A stretch of DNA of 54,922 nucleotides from Deltaproteobacteria bacterium (GCA_021782545.1 JAJXUW010000003.1:1-54922), one strand, 5' to 3'; shown: positions 1 through 9,347, counted from the stretch's first letter. Translations and numbers: made by a program. The notes: generated by a model not told the origin, from the letters alone.

Positions 1-658
1 TGTCACGGTCGAACAGTGCATCGAAGGCGAGCATCCCGCGTTCCTGCAACAGCGACAGTATCTCGTTGATGGCATCGGCAATAGTAATCGTTTCATAACC
101 AATCACTTCATGCACCCGGACGGTTGGCACCCGTGTCAGAAGCGCCCGGAACGACTCGGCCAGCTCAAACAGATCAAGCTCAAGGATCCCGTCATCGGCC
201 GGTGGAACCAGTTCGGGCACCACGACACGCCGGGCAAAGACCTCCCTGCCCAATAACTCCCGCTCACCCAGGTGTTGACCGGCCTCTTTGTAACGCTGAT
301 AGTCAAGCAGACGTCGTACCAATTCGGTACGGGGGTCCTCCTCCTGCTCTCCCTCGCCTTCCTCAGGTTCAGGGTCGGGTAACAGCATGCGCGACTTGAT
401 TTGCAGCAAGGTTGAGGCCATGACCAGAAAATCGCCGGCGACCTCCAGGTTCAGCTCCTTCAAAAACGAGAGGTACTCCAGGTACTGCTTGGTAATCAGG
501 GCGATCGGAATATCATAGATATCCAGTTCGTTCTTACGGATCAGGTGCAGCAGCAGATCCAGCGGCCCTTCAAAGGTGTCCAGCCTGACGTTGTAAAAGG
601 AGGATGGCGGCGTCCCCCCTCCTGAAGAAAACAAAGCGGCATCTGCCGGATCGCCCAT
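1..658 (-). CDS. scpA: Segregation and condensation protein A, 3' end outside the window
   Basis: This is the kleisin subunit of the SMC-ScpAB condensin complex, which acts on the chromosome in the cytoplasm. It is missing from the ORF track because it runs off the left edge. My own translation from ATG 658 gives about 219 residues, including FEGPLDLLLHLI near residue 29 and a KSRMLLP segment, both typical of the ScpA N-terminal domain, then an acidic linker (EEGEGEQEED). The C-terminal winged-helix part that contacts the SMC head is cut off. The start lies one base after the trpS stop (TGA C ATG), so the two are probably translationally coupled. scpB would be expected beyond the left edge. 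The family call is secure. Confidence 0.93.
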   Translation of the reverse strand, partial: MGDPADAALFSSGGGTPPSSFYNVRLDTFEGPLDLLLHLIRKNELDIYDIPIALITKQYLEYLSFLKELNLEVAGDFLVMASTLLQIKSRMLLPDPEPEEGEGEQEEDPRTELVRRLLDYQRYKEAGQHLGERELLGREVFARRVVVPELVPPADDGILELDLFELAESFRALLTRVPTVRVHEVIGYETITIADAINEILSLLQERGMLAFDALFDRD

Positions 659-659
659 G

Positions 660-1646
660 TCAGACCTTCAGCGCTGCGCGAACGTCCTGAATGGTCTTCT
701 TCGCCTCAATCGCGGCGCGGCGACTGCCTTCTGTCAGAAGATCGTCGACAAAACCTGCATTCTGGGACAGTTGTTCACGTTTGGCCCGGAACGGCGCAAG
801 TCGCTCGTTGAGGTGCTCAATCAGGATTTTTTTGCATTCAACGCAGCCAATGCTGGCGTTTTTGCAGGCCGGAATGATCTCATCCTGTTTTTCTTGTGGC
901 ACATAGATCCGGTGCAGGTTAAAGGCTACACATTGGTCGGGGTCGCCAGGGTCGGCACGCCGAATCCGCTGCGTGTCAGTCACCATCCCCTTGATCTTGG
1001 CGGCGGTCTCGTCGGCGGTCTCGGAGAGATAGATCGAGTTGCCGTAGGACTTGCTCATCTTGCGGCCATCCAGCCCAAGCAGCTTGGGGGTTTCGGTTAA
1101 GAGCGCCTCCGGTTCCGGAAAGACCTCGCAGTGGTACAGATGGTTGAAACGCCGCGCAATCTCACGGGTGATCTCCAGATGTGGCAGCTGATCATGCCCC
1201 ACCGGCACATGCTGTGCCTTGTACAGGATGATGTCGGCCGCCATCAGCACCGGATACCCCAGAAAGCCGAAGGTAGAAAGATCGCGTTGTTCGATGTTTT
1301 CCAGCATCTCCTTGTAGGTGGGATTACGCTCCAACCAGGAGACCGGCGTAATCATCCCCAGGATCAGATTGAGCTCGGCATGCTGATCCACCTGACTCTG
1401 CTCAAAAACGAGGCATTTTTGCGGATCAAGTCCGAACGCGACCCAGTCAAGTACCATCTCGCGGGTGGAGTTCTTGATCCCCGCCGTATCGGCGTATTCC
1501 GTGGTCAGCGAGTGCCAGTCCGCAACAAAGAAAAAACAGTCGAACCGATCCTGGAGCCTTACCCAGTTTTCCAGCACGCCATGGTAATGGCCGATATGAA
1601 GGCGCCCGGTGGGGCGCATACCGCTGACAATGCGCTGCTTTTGCAT
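660..1646 (-). CDS. trpS: Tryptophan--tRNA ligase
   Basis: This enzyme charges tRNA(Trp) with tryptophan using ATP. It is a class Ic aminoacyl-tRNA synthetase of normal length (328 residues). The literal HIGH signature is at residues 17-20 (GRLHIGHYHG) and KMSKS at 196-200 (GRKMSKSYGN), with the conserved MAADIILY segment between them, so the enzyme looks complete and active. It lies between an M50 peptidase gene upstream (18 bases away) and scpA downstream (1 base away), all on the minus strand and probably one operon. I see no T-box or trp-leader structure in the short upstream gap. Confidence 0.97.
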   Translation of the reverse strand: MQKQRIVSGMRPTGRLHIGHYHGVLENWVRLQDRFDCFFFVADWHSLTTEYADTAGIKNSTREMVLDWVAFGLDPQKCLVFEQSQVDQHAELNLILGMITPVSWLERNPTYKEMLENIEQRDLSTFGFLGYPVLMAADIILYKAQHVPVGHDQLPHLEITREIARRFNHLYHCEVFPEPEALLTETPKLLGLDGRKMSKSYGNSIYLSETADETAAKIKGMVTDTQRIRRADPGDPDQCVAFNLHRIYVPQEKQDEIIPACKNASIGCVECKKILIEHLNERLAPFRAKREQLSQNAGFVDDLLTEGSRRAAIEAKKTIQDVRAALKV

Positions 1647-1663
1647 GTACGTACTACCTCGTT

Positions 1664-2344
1664 TCAGAAGATCTTGAAGCTTGCCACCCCATAGACCAGC
1701 ATGCTGTAGGGACCTGCCAGGAGATCGATACCGGTGGCGAGAATTGGCGAAAGGATGTAGGAAAAAATCGGCGTGAAAAATACCAGCAGGATGATGATAA
1801 TCATGCCGTACGGCTCTATCCGGCCCAACGCCATGGCCTGACGATAAGGCAGAAGCCCCACAAGCACCCGTCCACCATCCAAGGGTGGAATCGGGATCAT
1901 GTTAAAGATCGCCAGCAGTAGGTTGATGTAGATCGAGAAGGCCAGCATATACTCGACCGGTTTCAGCAGTTGCAGCGCCGTGGAAGCCTCCAGGGTACCG
2001 AACGAAAAATCGGGAAGAATCCGCAACAAGGCGGCGGAGGCCAAGGCCAGCGTCAGATTGGTAACGGGGCCGGCCGCCGATACCCAGACCATATCACGTT
2101 TGGGATTTCTCAGGTTTTCAATCATCACCGGCACCGGTTTGGCCCAACCAATCCCCACAATGAACAGCATCAAGGTACCGATGATATCGATATGTTTGAG
2201 CGGATTTAGGGTGAGCCGCCCTTCCATCTTGGCGGTGGGATCACCGAACCTCCAGGCCACAAAACCATGGGAGACCTCATGGCAGGTGATAGCGAACAGG
2301 CCCGGAACCAGCTTGATGGACAGCTTAAGCAGAAACTCGTCCAC
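1664..2344 (-). CDS. Site-2 protease (M50) family membrane metallopeptidase, GTG start
   Basis: This is a small S2P-type intramembrane zinc protease of 226 residues. The zinc motif HEVSH is at residues 22-26, a central AAGPVTNL segment follows, and the third ligand motif NMIPIPPLDGG is near residue 156. The protein is almost entirely hydrophobic apart from short loops, and there is no PDZ domain, unlike RseP. The ORF track starts it at 2449, but that extension runs through the glnA terminator hairpin. I chose GTG 2344, preceded by GGAGG four bases upstream and downstream of a plausible promoter. The substrate is unknown. In related genomes this family often sits beside trpS and scpA, as here. 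Confidence 0.88.
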   Translation of the reverse strand: MDEFLLKLSIKLVPGLFAITCHEVSHGFVAWRFGDPTAKMEGRLTLNPLKHIDIIGTLMLFIVGIGWAKPVPVMIENLRNPKRDMVWVSAAGPVTNLTLALASAALLRILPDFSFGTLEASTALQLLKPVEYMLAFSIYINLLLAIFNMIPIPPLDGGRVLVGLLPYRQAMALGRIEPYGMIIIILLVFFTPIFSYILSPILATGIDLLAGPYSMLVYGVASFKIF

Positions 2345-2373
2345 AATTCCTCCACGCAATTTCAAAGTGTGCG

Positions 2374-2403
2374 TTATTACCACGAAAGCAAGCGTGGCGT
2401 CAA
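2374..2403 (-). promoter_or_regulatory. Possible sigma-70 promoter for M50-trpS-scpA
   Basis: TTGACG and TAATAA are separated by 18 bases on the minus strand, just after the glnA terminator and about 30 bases before the GTG of the M50 gene. The -35 is a good match and the -10 only fair. The position fits an independent promoter for the three-gene operon. Confidence 0.4.
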
Positions 2404-2411
2404 TTGAGCCA

Positions 2412-2441
2412 ACAGAAAAGGGCGGCATCGCTGCCGCCCTT
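2412..2441 (-). terminator. Rho-independent terminator of glnA
   Basis: A perfect nine-base stem (AAGGGCGGC / GCCGCCCTT) with a six-base loop AGCGAT lies 30 bases after the glnA stop, and the transcript continues TTCTGTT. It separates the glnB-glnA unit from the M50 gene and shows that the long ORF-track start of the M50 protein is wrong. Confidence 0.85.
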
Positions 2442-2470
2442 CTGCACACATGAACCGCAATACCAATCGA

Positions 2471-3883
2471 TCAGATGTCGTAATACAGGGCAAACTCCAG
2501 CGGCACCGGACGCATACGAACCGGATTGACTTCGGCCTCCGTCTTGTACTCGATCCACTTCTCGATCACATCGGGGGTGAATACGTCACCTTTCAGCAGG
2601 AACTCATGATCGGCCTCCAGACACTTGAGGGCCTCTTCCAGGGTGCCGGGAGCGGACGGGATATCCTTCAGCTCTTCCGGGGACAGCCCGTAGATATCCT
2701 TGTCCAACGGTTGGCCCGGATCGATCTTGTTCTCGATACCATCAAGGCCGGCCATCAGCATGGCGGCAAAGGCCAGGTAGCCGTTACAGGACGGGTCGGG
2801 AGTCCGGTATTCGATCCGCTTGGCCTTCGGGTTAGTGGAGAACATCGGAATCCGCAACGAAGCGGAGCGGTTTCGGCTGGAGTAGGCCATGTTGACCGGT
2901 GCCTCGAAGCCCGGCACCAGACGCTTGTAGGAGTTGGTGGTTGGGTTGGTGAAGGCGCACAGGGCCTTGGCGTGCTTGATGATACCACCGATATACCAGA
3001 GGGCGATCTGGGACAGCCCTCCGTACTTGTCGCCGGCAAACAGGTTCTGGCCATCTTTCCAGATCGACTGGTGGCAGTGCATACCGGAACCGTTATCGCC
3101 ATACAGCGGCTTGGGCATAAAGGTAACGGTCTTGCCGTTACGGTTTGCAACGTTCTTGATGATGTACTTGAACCACTGCAGATCGTCGGCCATGGAAACC
3201 AGCGAGTTGAAACGCATGTCGATCTCGGCCTGGCCGCCGGTGGCCACCTCATGGTGCTGACATTCGACGCGGATACCGACCTTCTGCAGTTCCATCACCA
3301 TCTCGTTGCGCAGGTCGTTCATGGAGTCGGTGGGGGCAACCGGAAAGTAGCCTTCCTTGTGGCGCGGCTTGTAGCCAAGGTTGGGAAACTCTTCACGACC
3401 GCTGTTCCAAGCACCTTCGACCGAGTCGACCAGATAGAAGGACTGATTGGCGGAAGAGTCATAACGGACTTCGTCGAAGATAAAAAATTCGGCTTCGGGT
3501 CCGAAGTAGGCGGTATCACCGAGACCGGTGGACTTCAGATAGGCCTCGGCCTTGCGGGCGATGTTACGCGGGTCGCGGCTGTAATCCTCTTTGGTGATCG
3601 GGTCGAAGATATTGCAGATCAGCGACAGAGTCGGAATTGCGGTAAAGGGATCCATCTTTGCCGTGGCAGGATCGGGGAGAATGATCATATCGGAGGCATG
3701 AATCGGTTGCCACCCGCGGATAGAGGAACCGTCGAAGCCTTGGCCGTCCTCAAAGGTGTCCTCGCCAAATTCGCTCATCGGCACGGTAAAATGCTGCCAG
3801 ATGCCAACAAAATCCATGAATTTAAAATCAACCATCAAGGCGCCATTTTCTTTGGCAAACTCTACTACCTGTTTCGGGGTCAT
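2471..3883 (-). CDS. glnA: Glutamine synthetase, type I
   Basis: This enzyme makes glutamine from glutamate, ammonia and ATP, the main ammonium assimilation step. It is a 470-residue GSI protein and works as a dodecamer. The N-terminal beta-grasp begins [14 protein letters not shown]. The catalytic part shows GPEAEFF (129-134), [10 protein letters not shown] (264-273) and [13 protein letters not shown] (313-325). Tyr398 in [11 protein letters not shown] matches the Tyr397 adenylylation site of the E. coli enzyme, so control by GlnE-type adenylylation is expected (GSI-beta). The Shine-Dalgarno GAAAGGAG lies seven bases before the ATG. It is 55 bases downstream of glnB, with no promoter obvious between them, so it is probably co-transcribed from the sigma-54 promoter before glnB. 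Confidence 0.98.
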   Translation of the reverse strand: MTPKQVVEFAKENGALMVDFKFMDFVGIWQHFTVPMSEFGEDTFEDGQGFDGSSIRGWQPIHASDMIILPDPATAKMDPFTAIPTLSLICNIFDPITKEDYSRDPRNIARKAEAYLKSTGLGDTAYFGPEAEFFIFDEVRYDSSANQSFYLVDSVEGAWNSGREEFPNLGYKPRHKEGYFPVAPTDSMNDLRNEMVMELQKVGIRVECQHHEVATGGQAEIDMRFNSLVSMADDLQWFKYIIKNVANRNGKTVTFMPKPLYGDNGSGMHCHQSIWKDGQNLFAGDKYGGLSQIALWYIGGIIKHAKALCAFTNPTTNSYKRLVPGFEAPVNMAYSSRNRSASLRIPMFSTNPKAKRIEYRTPDPSCNGYLAFAAMLMAGLDGIENKIDPGQPLDKDIYGLSPEELKDIPSAPGTLEEALKCLEADHEFLLKGDVFTPDVIEKWIEYKTEAEVNPVRMRPVPLEFALYYDI

Positions 3884-3938
3884 CTAACGTCTCCTTTCAA
3901 GATGTCGTGCTGATTGTAACACTGGTACCTACGTAACT

Positions 3939-4406
<468 letters not shown>

Positions 4407-4447
4407 TCATTTAATTCCTGCTCCTGCTCGAATGGGAAAACAAAACA

Positions 4448-4474
4448 TTGCTGCATAATAATAAGGCACAACAA
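4448..4474. promoter_or_regulatory. Possible activator site upstream of the glnB sigma-54 promoter
   Basis: An imperfect dyad (TTGCTGCAT...GGCACAACAA) lies about 70-100 bases upstream of the -24 element, the usual distance for an enhancer-binding protein. It only partly resembles the enteric NtrC site (TGCA...GG..CA), so it is a weak call. Confidence 0.3.
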
Positions 4475-4499
4475 TCTAATGTGGTCATTAATTAGGCAC

Positions 4500-5225
4500 T
4501 CAAACGGCTAATTCTTTGAGTTCACGTATAATTTCTACTTGACGCTGGTTGATGTAGTAGGCAAGTGACTGCTGTGAATGACGCTCGGCATGAAATTCCA
4601 GTATGCATGTCGGCGACGGGAAATCCTCGGTGATCTTTACCACCCTCGCACTGGCACCAATTTCGCTGAAGGACAGGTCTTCAACCGACTTGAGCTTAAG
4701 GATCAGGTTTACCTCTTTGCCGACCTCTAGGCAGCCTAAAGGGCCATTAACCTGAAGCGCTACACCACCAAGCGAGATATCCCGCACGGTGGCAGGGATG
4801 ATATCGTCCTCGCAATGGATGTCGGCATCCGGCCGCCGGGCATCATCAAGGCAGACCCGAACGAAACGCCGCAGGTCAGAACGGATCTTTGCATAGTGGA
4901 AACGGCTGAGGATAACCTTTTTACGGGTGGCGCTGACATAAAAAACTTCCCCCACCAAGTCTTCCGGCACGGGACTCTTCTCGTGGGACCGGATCAGGAC
5001 TTTCTTTTCGAAGGTGATAACCTTGGCCTGATACTCGTGGACCTCAAACTCGGCCATATCATTTTCTACCGACACCAGCCGTGCATCATAGGAAACCGGA
5101 ATCTCTTTGTAGTAGTTCAGGAAAGAGAAGGTCTCCCCCACCATCCCTTTCAAAAACTGCACGATCAGTAGGCCGTCCTCCCGCTCAGAACCGCGCACCA
5201 CCTTGTCGTAGTAAGAAAAATCCAC
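4500..5225 (-). CDS. YcgR-like PilZ domain protein, GTG start
   Basis: This is a cytoplasmic cyclic-di-GMP receptor protein of 241 residues. The C-terminal PilZ domain has the binding signature RRFVR at residues 119-123 and DISLGG at 149-154, so ligand binding is likely. Residues 1-110 form a beta-rich N-terminal domain like the flagellar-brake/YcgR-N type. The start is GTG 5225, with AAGGA seven bases upstream. It stands alone, divergent from the M23 peptidase gene, and 3' of it lies the glnB promoter region. Its output partner is unknown; motility or polysaccharide control would be the usual roles. Confidence 0.88.
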   Translation of the reverse strand: MDFSYYDKVVRGSEREDGLLIVQFLKGMVGETFSFLNYYKEIPVSYDARLVSVENDMAEFEVHEYQAKVITFEKKVLIRSHEKSPVPEDLVGEVFYVSATRKKVILSRFHYAKIRSDLRRFVRVCLDDARRPDADIHCEDDIIPATVRDISLGGVALQVNGPLGCLEVGKEVNLILKLKSVEDLSFSEIGASARVVKITEDFPSPTCILEFHAERHSQQSLAYYINQRQVEIIRELKELAV

Positions 5226-5274
5226 GTATGATCCTTGGTATTCGTTTGGTGCAGGTGCAGCCCAGAAGAAGCGA

Positions 5275-5303
5275 TTGCATTACACCTGGCAACCTTCTAT
5301 ACT
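5275..5303 (+). promoter_or_regulatory. Probable sigma-70 promoter of the M23 peptidase gene
   Basis: TTGCAT and TATACT are separated by 17 bases, about 50 bases upstream of ATG 5353. The ORF track uses the TTG of this -35 box as a start codon; I think it is promoter sequence instead. Confidence 0.5.
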
Positions 5304-5352
5304 CCTGAAACCAATTGTATCTATCAAAAAACAAGAGCCACCTCAAGCCCCT

Positions 5353-6192
5353 ATGCAAAAAAATATGCACTTTCCCCCTGTCCTGACGTCACCAGGTGGT
5401 GTCGTCGTCGTGCTCTGCATGGCATGCCTGTTCGGCAAACCGCCTGCAATCAGGGCCGATATTTACCGTTTTGTCACCGTAGATGGGGTGGAGAGCTTTA
5501 CCGATGCACCGCTCAAAAAAGATGCACAGATTGTACTAAAGGACGAAAAAAAAGCGCGGCGCAGGGTTTCGGCAAGATCCTTGTCGCGGAGCGCAGCCAT
5601 GCATAAACAACCGGCCCCTTCACTGCAGGAGATCGTTGAAAAGACCATACAGGCGCAGGTATCAAACGGAGAAGGCAAGGCAACCACCAGTACCGAGACA
5701 ACCCTTCCGGTGAGTGGTCCGATAACCTCAGTGGTCGGCATGCGTATCGACCCCTTTGACGGCACGTGGCGCCACCATAACGGTATTGACATTGCTGTTC
5801 CTGATGGTACGCCGGTCAAGGCGGTGTCAGACGGGACCGTGCTCTACAGCGGGCTGCGCGCCGGTTATGGCTGGACCGTGCTCTTGGAACATGACAACGG
5901 CATGATCACCCTGTATGCCCACAACAGCAGGATTACTGCCGAAGCGGGGCAGATGGTAAAAAAGGGTGAAACCATTGCGTTATCCGGCAATACCGGCCGT
6001 TCTACCGGTCCCCATGTGCATTTTGAGGCATGGCAGGCTGGTGCCAATATCACCCCCGCCTTCATGCCGGGCAGCGGTATAAAAATTGCCGCAATTCCAG
6101 GATACACCCACCGGGCAAAGCCTCATTTCCGCAAACAAGTACTGGCAGACGGCTCTCTTTTGATCACCAACCTGCCCGGCACCGCTCACTAG
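5353..6192 (+). CDS. Secreted M23 (LytM) family peptidase with N-terminal DUF4124-like region
   Basis: This is a cell-envelope zinc peptidase of the LytM/M23 family, which cuts or binds peptidoglycan cross-bridges in the periplasm. It has 279 residues from ATG 5353. A hydrophobic segment at 13-28 acts as signal peptide or anchor. A short beta segment (DIYRFVTVDGVESFTD) resembling DUF4124 follows, then a basic linker, then the M23 domain. The metal motif is complete: H142 and D146 (HHNGID), H190 (YAH) and HVH at 221-223, so it is probably active, not a degenerate activator. The stop overlaps the GTG of the next gene by one base, implying co-translation. No strong Shine-Dalgarno precedes the chosen ATG; ATG 5365 is an alternative. 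Confidence 0.88.
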   Translation: MQKNMHFPPVLTSPGGVVVVLCMACLFGKPPAIRADIYRFVTVDGVESFTDAPLKKDAQIVLKDEKKARRRVSARSLSRSAAMHKQPAPSLQEIVEKTIQAQVSNGEGKATTSTETTLPVSGPITSVVGMRIDPFDGTWRHHNGIDIAVPDGTPVKAVSDGTVLYSGLRAGYGWTVLLEHDNGMITLYAHNSRITAEAGQMVKKGETIALSGNTGRSTGPHVHFEAWQAGANITPAFMPGSGIKIAAIPGYTHRAKPHFRKQVLADGSLLITNLPGTAH

Positions 6193-7352
6193 TGAAACAG
6201 GTTTTGGACCAGTATGCCCGCCTGCTTGAAACAGAAGAGGCTGCACAACCGGGTAACATAGCCATTGCCTGTCGCGATGACGGCATCGAGACGACGGGGC
6301 CATCTGATCTTGCGATGTTGGCGGTACAAGTCCTTGAAAGGCTGGCGGTGACGGCAATAATCGTCGCCGTACCAGCGCGTCCCTATCCCGACCTGTTGTT
6401 GCAACGTACGTGGCCGTGCACCGACTGCATCGCACCGCGGGATTCGGAATCGCGTTCGTCACTGCATGATATCCCACTGGTTGCCACGACCGCCCTGCCT
6501 GAAGAACTCCCTGCCGCCATCGCCTCTGCCCTGACGCGCCGTAAAGGCTGCATCGTCGCTACCGGATGCCTGGTATCCCAAGGTGCGCTCACTGTAGAAC
6601 AGGCCTATATCGCCTGGTCATCGCTGTATCACGCCAGCTCCATCAAATACCTTGACGACCTGTTGCAGTATGGCCGGAAGGTGCCGGGAGAGGTGGGGGT
6701 GGCTGACCTGGTTCGAAGGCACTGCACGGCACTCTCGACCGCCCTGCAGCCCGCTTTCGGAACCGGCCCGTTCCACGATGAACACCAGATCACTGCCGAG
6801 CTTATGGCAGTCGGCCGGGCAACCGTCAGGATGGGACTGGTAGATTCCTTTTTCGGTAACATCTCCTATGCTGCTCTTGATGCATGCTATATCTCACAGA
6901 CTTCAGCCCGTCTGGATCAACTGGAACGGCAGATAGACGTGATCCCTTTCGACAACTCCTCAACTGCAGGGGTTACGGCCTCCAGCGAACTGCCGACCCA
7001 CCGGTCAATCCTGGCGGCAACCGGATGCAAAGCCATACTGCACGGTCATCCGCTCTTCTCGGTGGTGATGAGTTTCTTCAGCAACCCGACGCCATATCCC
7101 GACATTGATCAGGTCTGCGGCATCCCGGTAGTAGGTGGCGAAAGTGGTCAGGGGGGGATGGCGGAGACGCTGCCGCGCGCCTTTGTCTTAACCGGGGCAC
7201 GGTCAGTCATTGTGCGGGGGCATGGGGTATTCAGTGTCGGCAGTGTCGATTTTAACGAGGCCTTTTCCGGTCTGGTGACAACAGAACGGCACTGCAGGGA
7301 GGAATACTGCCGGCAACTTGAGGCAAGACTTTCAACGACAACGATGGGCTAG
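6192..7352 (+). CDS. Class II aldolase/adducin family protein with duplicated, degenerate N-terminal half
   Basis: This protein has 386 residues from GTG 6192, which overlaps the TAG of the M23 gene. The C-terminal half (about 200-385) is a class II aldolase/adducin domain: GNIS near 222, HGH at 284-286 and GHG at 343-345 are the zinc ligand and active-site motifs of fuculose-phosphate-aldolase-like enzymes. The N-terminal half (about 25-160) appears to align with the second part of the same fold (for example GCIVATGCLVSQGALTVEQAY against SVIVRGHGVFSVGSVDFNEAF) but lacks the histidines. It is probably a zinc-dependent aldolase or decarboxylase on a sugar-phosphate-like substrate. The actual substrate cannot be told from sequence. 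Confidence 0.8.
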   Translation: MKQVLDQYARLLETEEAAQPGNIAIACRDDGIETTGPSDLAMLAVQVLERLAVTAIIVAVPARPYPDLLLQRTWPCTDCIAPRDSESRSSLHDIPLVATTALPEELPAAIASALTRRKGCIVATGCLVSQGALTVEQAYIAWSSLYHASSIKYLDDLLQYGRKVPGEVGVADLVRRHCTALSTALQPAFGTGPFHDEHQITAELMAVGRATVRMGLVDSFFGNISYAALDACYISQTSARLDQLERQIDVIPFDNSSTAGVTASSELPTHRSILAATGCKAILHGHPLFSVVMSFFSNPTPYPDIDQVCGIPVVGGESGQGGMAETLPRAFVLTGARSVIVRGHGVFSVGSVDFNEAFSGLVTTERHCREEYCRQLEARLSTTTMG

Positions 7353-7359
7353 AAACCAA

Positions 7360-7389
7360 GAAGAGGCGTGGAACAATCCACGCCTCTTC
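7360..7389. terminator. Bidirectional terminator hairpin between convergent genes
   Basis: A perfect 13-base stem (GAAGAGGCGTGGA / TCCACGCCTCTTC) with loop ACAA lies between the plus-strand aldolase gene and the minus-strand small secreted protein. The U-tracts on both sides are poor, but stem strength and position suit termination from either direction. Confidence 0.75.
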
Positions 7390-7414
7390 TCAATCGGCCT
7401 ATACACTAGAGGGA

Positions 7415-7717
7415 TCAGCAGCCCGCTGTCTTGCGGAACAGCTTGCTACGGTTTTTGCCGCCAGCATCGTCATATTTACAACGGATCTCGTCGCCGACAA
7501 CAATGCGGCGATCGCGGAGCTTATCCAGAGTCAGGTTATCGGTGACCATAATCGGCACCTTGTTGCCGGTCTTATTGTCTTTCAAAATCACCGTGGCAGC
7601 GTTCCCGGCCCACTGAATCCTCTCCACAACGCCCACAATCTTCTGGTCAGCAGCAAAAGCCATCGAAGATACGCCAAGCATAACAACGACAATCAGAACA
7701 GACACGAACTTTTTCAT
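7415..7717 (-). CDS. Small secreted protein of unknown function
   Basis: I do not recognise this 100-residue protein. It starts at ATG 7717 after a strong Shine-Dalgarno (AAGGAGT), not at the ORF-track start 90 bases upstream. MKKFVSVLIVVVMLGVSSMAFA is a clear signal peptide with likely cleavage after AFA. The mature part of about 78 residues is beta-rich and basic (KIVGVVERIQW, ATVILKDN, VVGDEIRCKYDD), which would suit a small OB-like or SH3-like barrel. It has two cysteines, one in RCKY and one as the last residue. It lies downstream of malQ on the same strand with 83 bases between, so it may be expressed separately. Confidence 0.75.
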   Translation of the reverse strand: MKKFVSVLIVVVMLGVSSMAFAADQKIVGVVERIQWAGNAATVILKDNKTGNKVPIMVTDNLTLDKLRDRRIVVGDEIRCKYDDAGGKNRSKLFRKTAGC

Positions 7718-7800
7718 GGTGCAGACTCCTTTTCGGTGATGAAGATATCGATCCAGAAGCAAGCCATCAATGTGCGCGAATATAAGCAAAATTTCACTTT

Positions 7801-9318
7801 TTAGCAAGGTCTTTCATCTGATCGGCCAGCCCCACCTGCGCGGCGGCCGTAACGTGTCAGCAGCTCACTCCAACGGGCTGCCAGTTCAGGTGTCAGCTGT
7901 CCCGGCCGCATACGCCAGCCCCAGTTGCCATCAGGCGTCCCTGGCCGATTCATCCGTGCCTCAGAAGCAAGGCCCAGTAGATCCTGCATCGGCAGAATGG
8001 CCGTCTTTGCCACGGACATCAAGGCCGTGCGGATCAGATCCTTGGCCGGTTCCCTTCCCGTGGTACCCAGATAGGCGGTCATCGCCGCATACACGGCAGG
8101 TGGCAGCGTCGAAGACCACCCGTACGTCGTATCATTATCATGGGTACCGGTGTAGACGACGCAATTGGCCCGATGGTTATGCGGCAGATACGGGTTTGAC
8201 GCATCCGAATCAAAGGCAAACTGCAATATCTTCATCCCCGGCAGGCCGAACTGGTCGCGCAACGCCGCAACCTGCGGGGTAATCACCCCCAGGTCTTCGG
8301 CAATAAACGGAAGCCCTCCCACGGCAGCCCGCACCGCCTCGAAAAAACTGGCGCCGGGGCCGGCCACCCAGCTCCCCTCAATAGCGGTCTTGGAAGAGGC
8401 CGGCACCTGCCAGGAGGCCTCAAAGCCCCTGAAATGGTCAATTCTAACGATTTCGAACTGATCCAGCAACTGCCTGATCCGGGCGATCCACCAGCCATAC
8501 CCTTCATACGCCATGGCATCCCAGTTATACAGCGGGTTTCCCCACAGCTGTCCTGTCTTGCTGAAGTAATCCGGAGGCACACCGGCCACGGAGGTCGGCC
8601 GCCCCGACGCATCAAGCAGAAAAAGATGCTGGTTACACCAGACATCAGCCGAATCATGGGCCACAAAAATCGGCAGGTCGCCGATGATGCCGATCCCCCG
8701 TTCCGCGGCGTAGCGTTTTGCCTGTTGCCACTGACGCCAGACCTGCCACTGCTGATACTTCTGGGCACCTATTTCGGTGCCGAAGGTCGTGGAGGCCTGT
8801 CTGCAGGCCTCCTGATTTCGCACGGCAAGCTCCTTGGCCCAACTGGTCCAGGGGCGGCCTTGATACTGCCGTTTCAAGGCCTGATACAAGGCATAATCGT
8901 GAAGCCAGTAGGCACTGTCACAAAAATGCCAGAATTCCTCAAGGCGCGGTGTCTGCCCCTGACTGAAAAAACGCTCCGCAGCAGTTGAGAGCAGCCGCCT
9001 TTTACGCTGGAAAGCCTCGTTAAAATCGACACATCCTTCCGAAATGACGCTCGACAAGGCCTCCTTTGGCAGGTCACCCTCCTCTACCAGAGACTGCATG
9101 TCGATCATGAGCGGGTTGCCGGCAAAGGCCGAGTAGGCTGAATACGGTGAATTTCCGGCAGCAGGCGGACCGAGCGGCAGGACCTGCCAGTACGAAAATC
9201 CACTCTGGGAAAGAAAATCGAGGAAGCCGTACAGCTCCCGTCCCAAGGTACCGACCCCCTCGCCCCCCGGAAGTGAGGTCGGATGCAACAAGACCCCGGC
9301 CCGCCGTCTGCCCGTCAT
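7801..9318 (-). CDS. malQ: 4-alpha-glucanotransferase (amylomaltase)
   Basis: This GH77 enzyme moves alpha-1,4-glucan segments between acceptors, in glycogen or maltodextrin metabolism in the cytoplasm. It is 505 residues from ATG 9318 (MTGRRRAGVLLHPTSLPG), preceded by AGAGGAG; the ORF-track extension of 20 residues is not supported. Family motifs are present: LPLGPP and GNSPYSAYSAFAGNP near the N-terminus, the nucleophile region VRIDHFRGFE, the acid/base FIAEDLG and GTHDNDT. It looks complete. It is transcribed divergently from the HEAT-repeat gene, with a shared intergenic space of 86 bases, and no other glycogen gene is in view. Confidence 0.95.
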   Translation of the reverse strand: MTGRRRAGVLLHPTSLPGGEGVGTLGRELYGFLDFLSQSGFSYWQVLPLGPPAAGNSPYSAYSAFAGNPLMIDMQSLVEEGDLPKEALSSVISEGCVDFNEAFQRKRRLLSTAAERFFSQGQTPRLEEFWHFCDSAYWLHDYALYQALKRQYQGRPWTSWAKELAVRNQEACRQASTTFGTEIGAQKYQQWQVWRQWQQAKRYAAERGIGIIGDLPIFVAHDSADVWCNQHLFLLDASGRPTSVAGVPPDYFSKTGQLWGNPLYNWDAMAYEGYGWWIARIRQLLDQFEIVRIDHFRGFEASWQVPASSKTAIEGSWVAGPGASFFEAVRAAVGGLPFIAEDLGVITPQVAALRDQFGLPGMKILQFAFDSDASNPYLPHNHRANCVVYTGTHDNDTTYGWSSTLPPAVYAAMTAYLGTTGREPAKDLIRTALMSVAKTAILPMQDLLGLASEARMNRPGTPDGNWGWRMRPGQLTPELAARWSELLTRYGRRAGGAGRSDERPC

Positions 9319-9347
9319 AGGTGCTCCTCTGTACTGTCTGATAGTGT

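Noticed and set aside
2450-3913. 487-residue plus-strand ORF opposite glnA
   Set aside because: It is the antisense shadow of glnA; its sequence is low in family-like motifs, and glnA on the other strand is certain.
6030-6191. 54-residue N-terminal extension of the aldolase-like ORF
   Set aside because: It lies wholly inside the M23 peptidase gene in another frame; GTG 6192 at the M23 stop is the sensible start.
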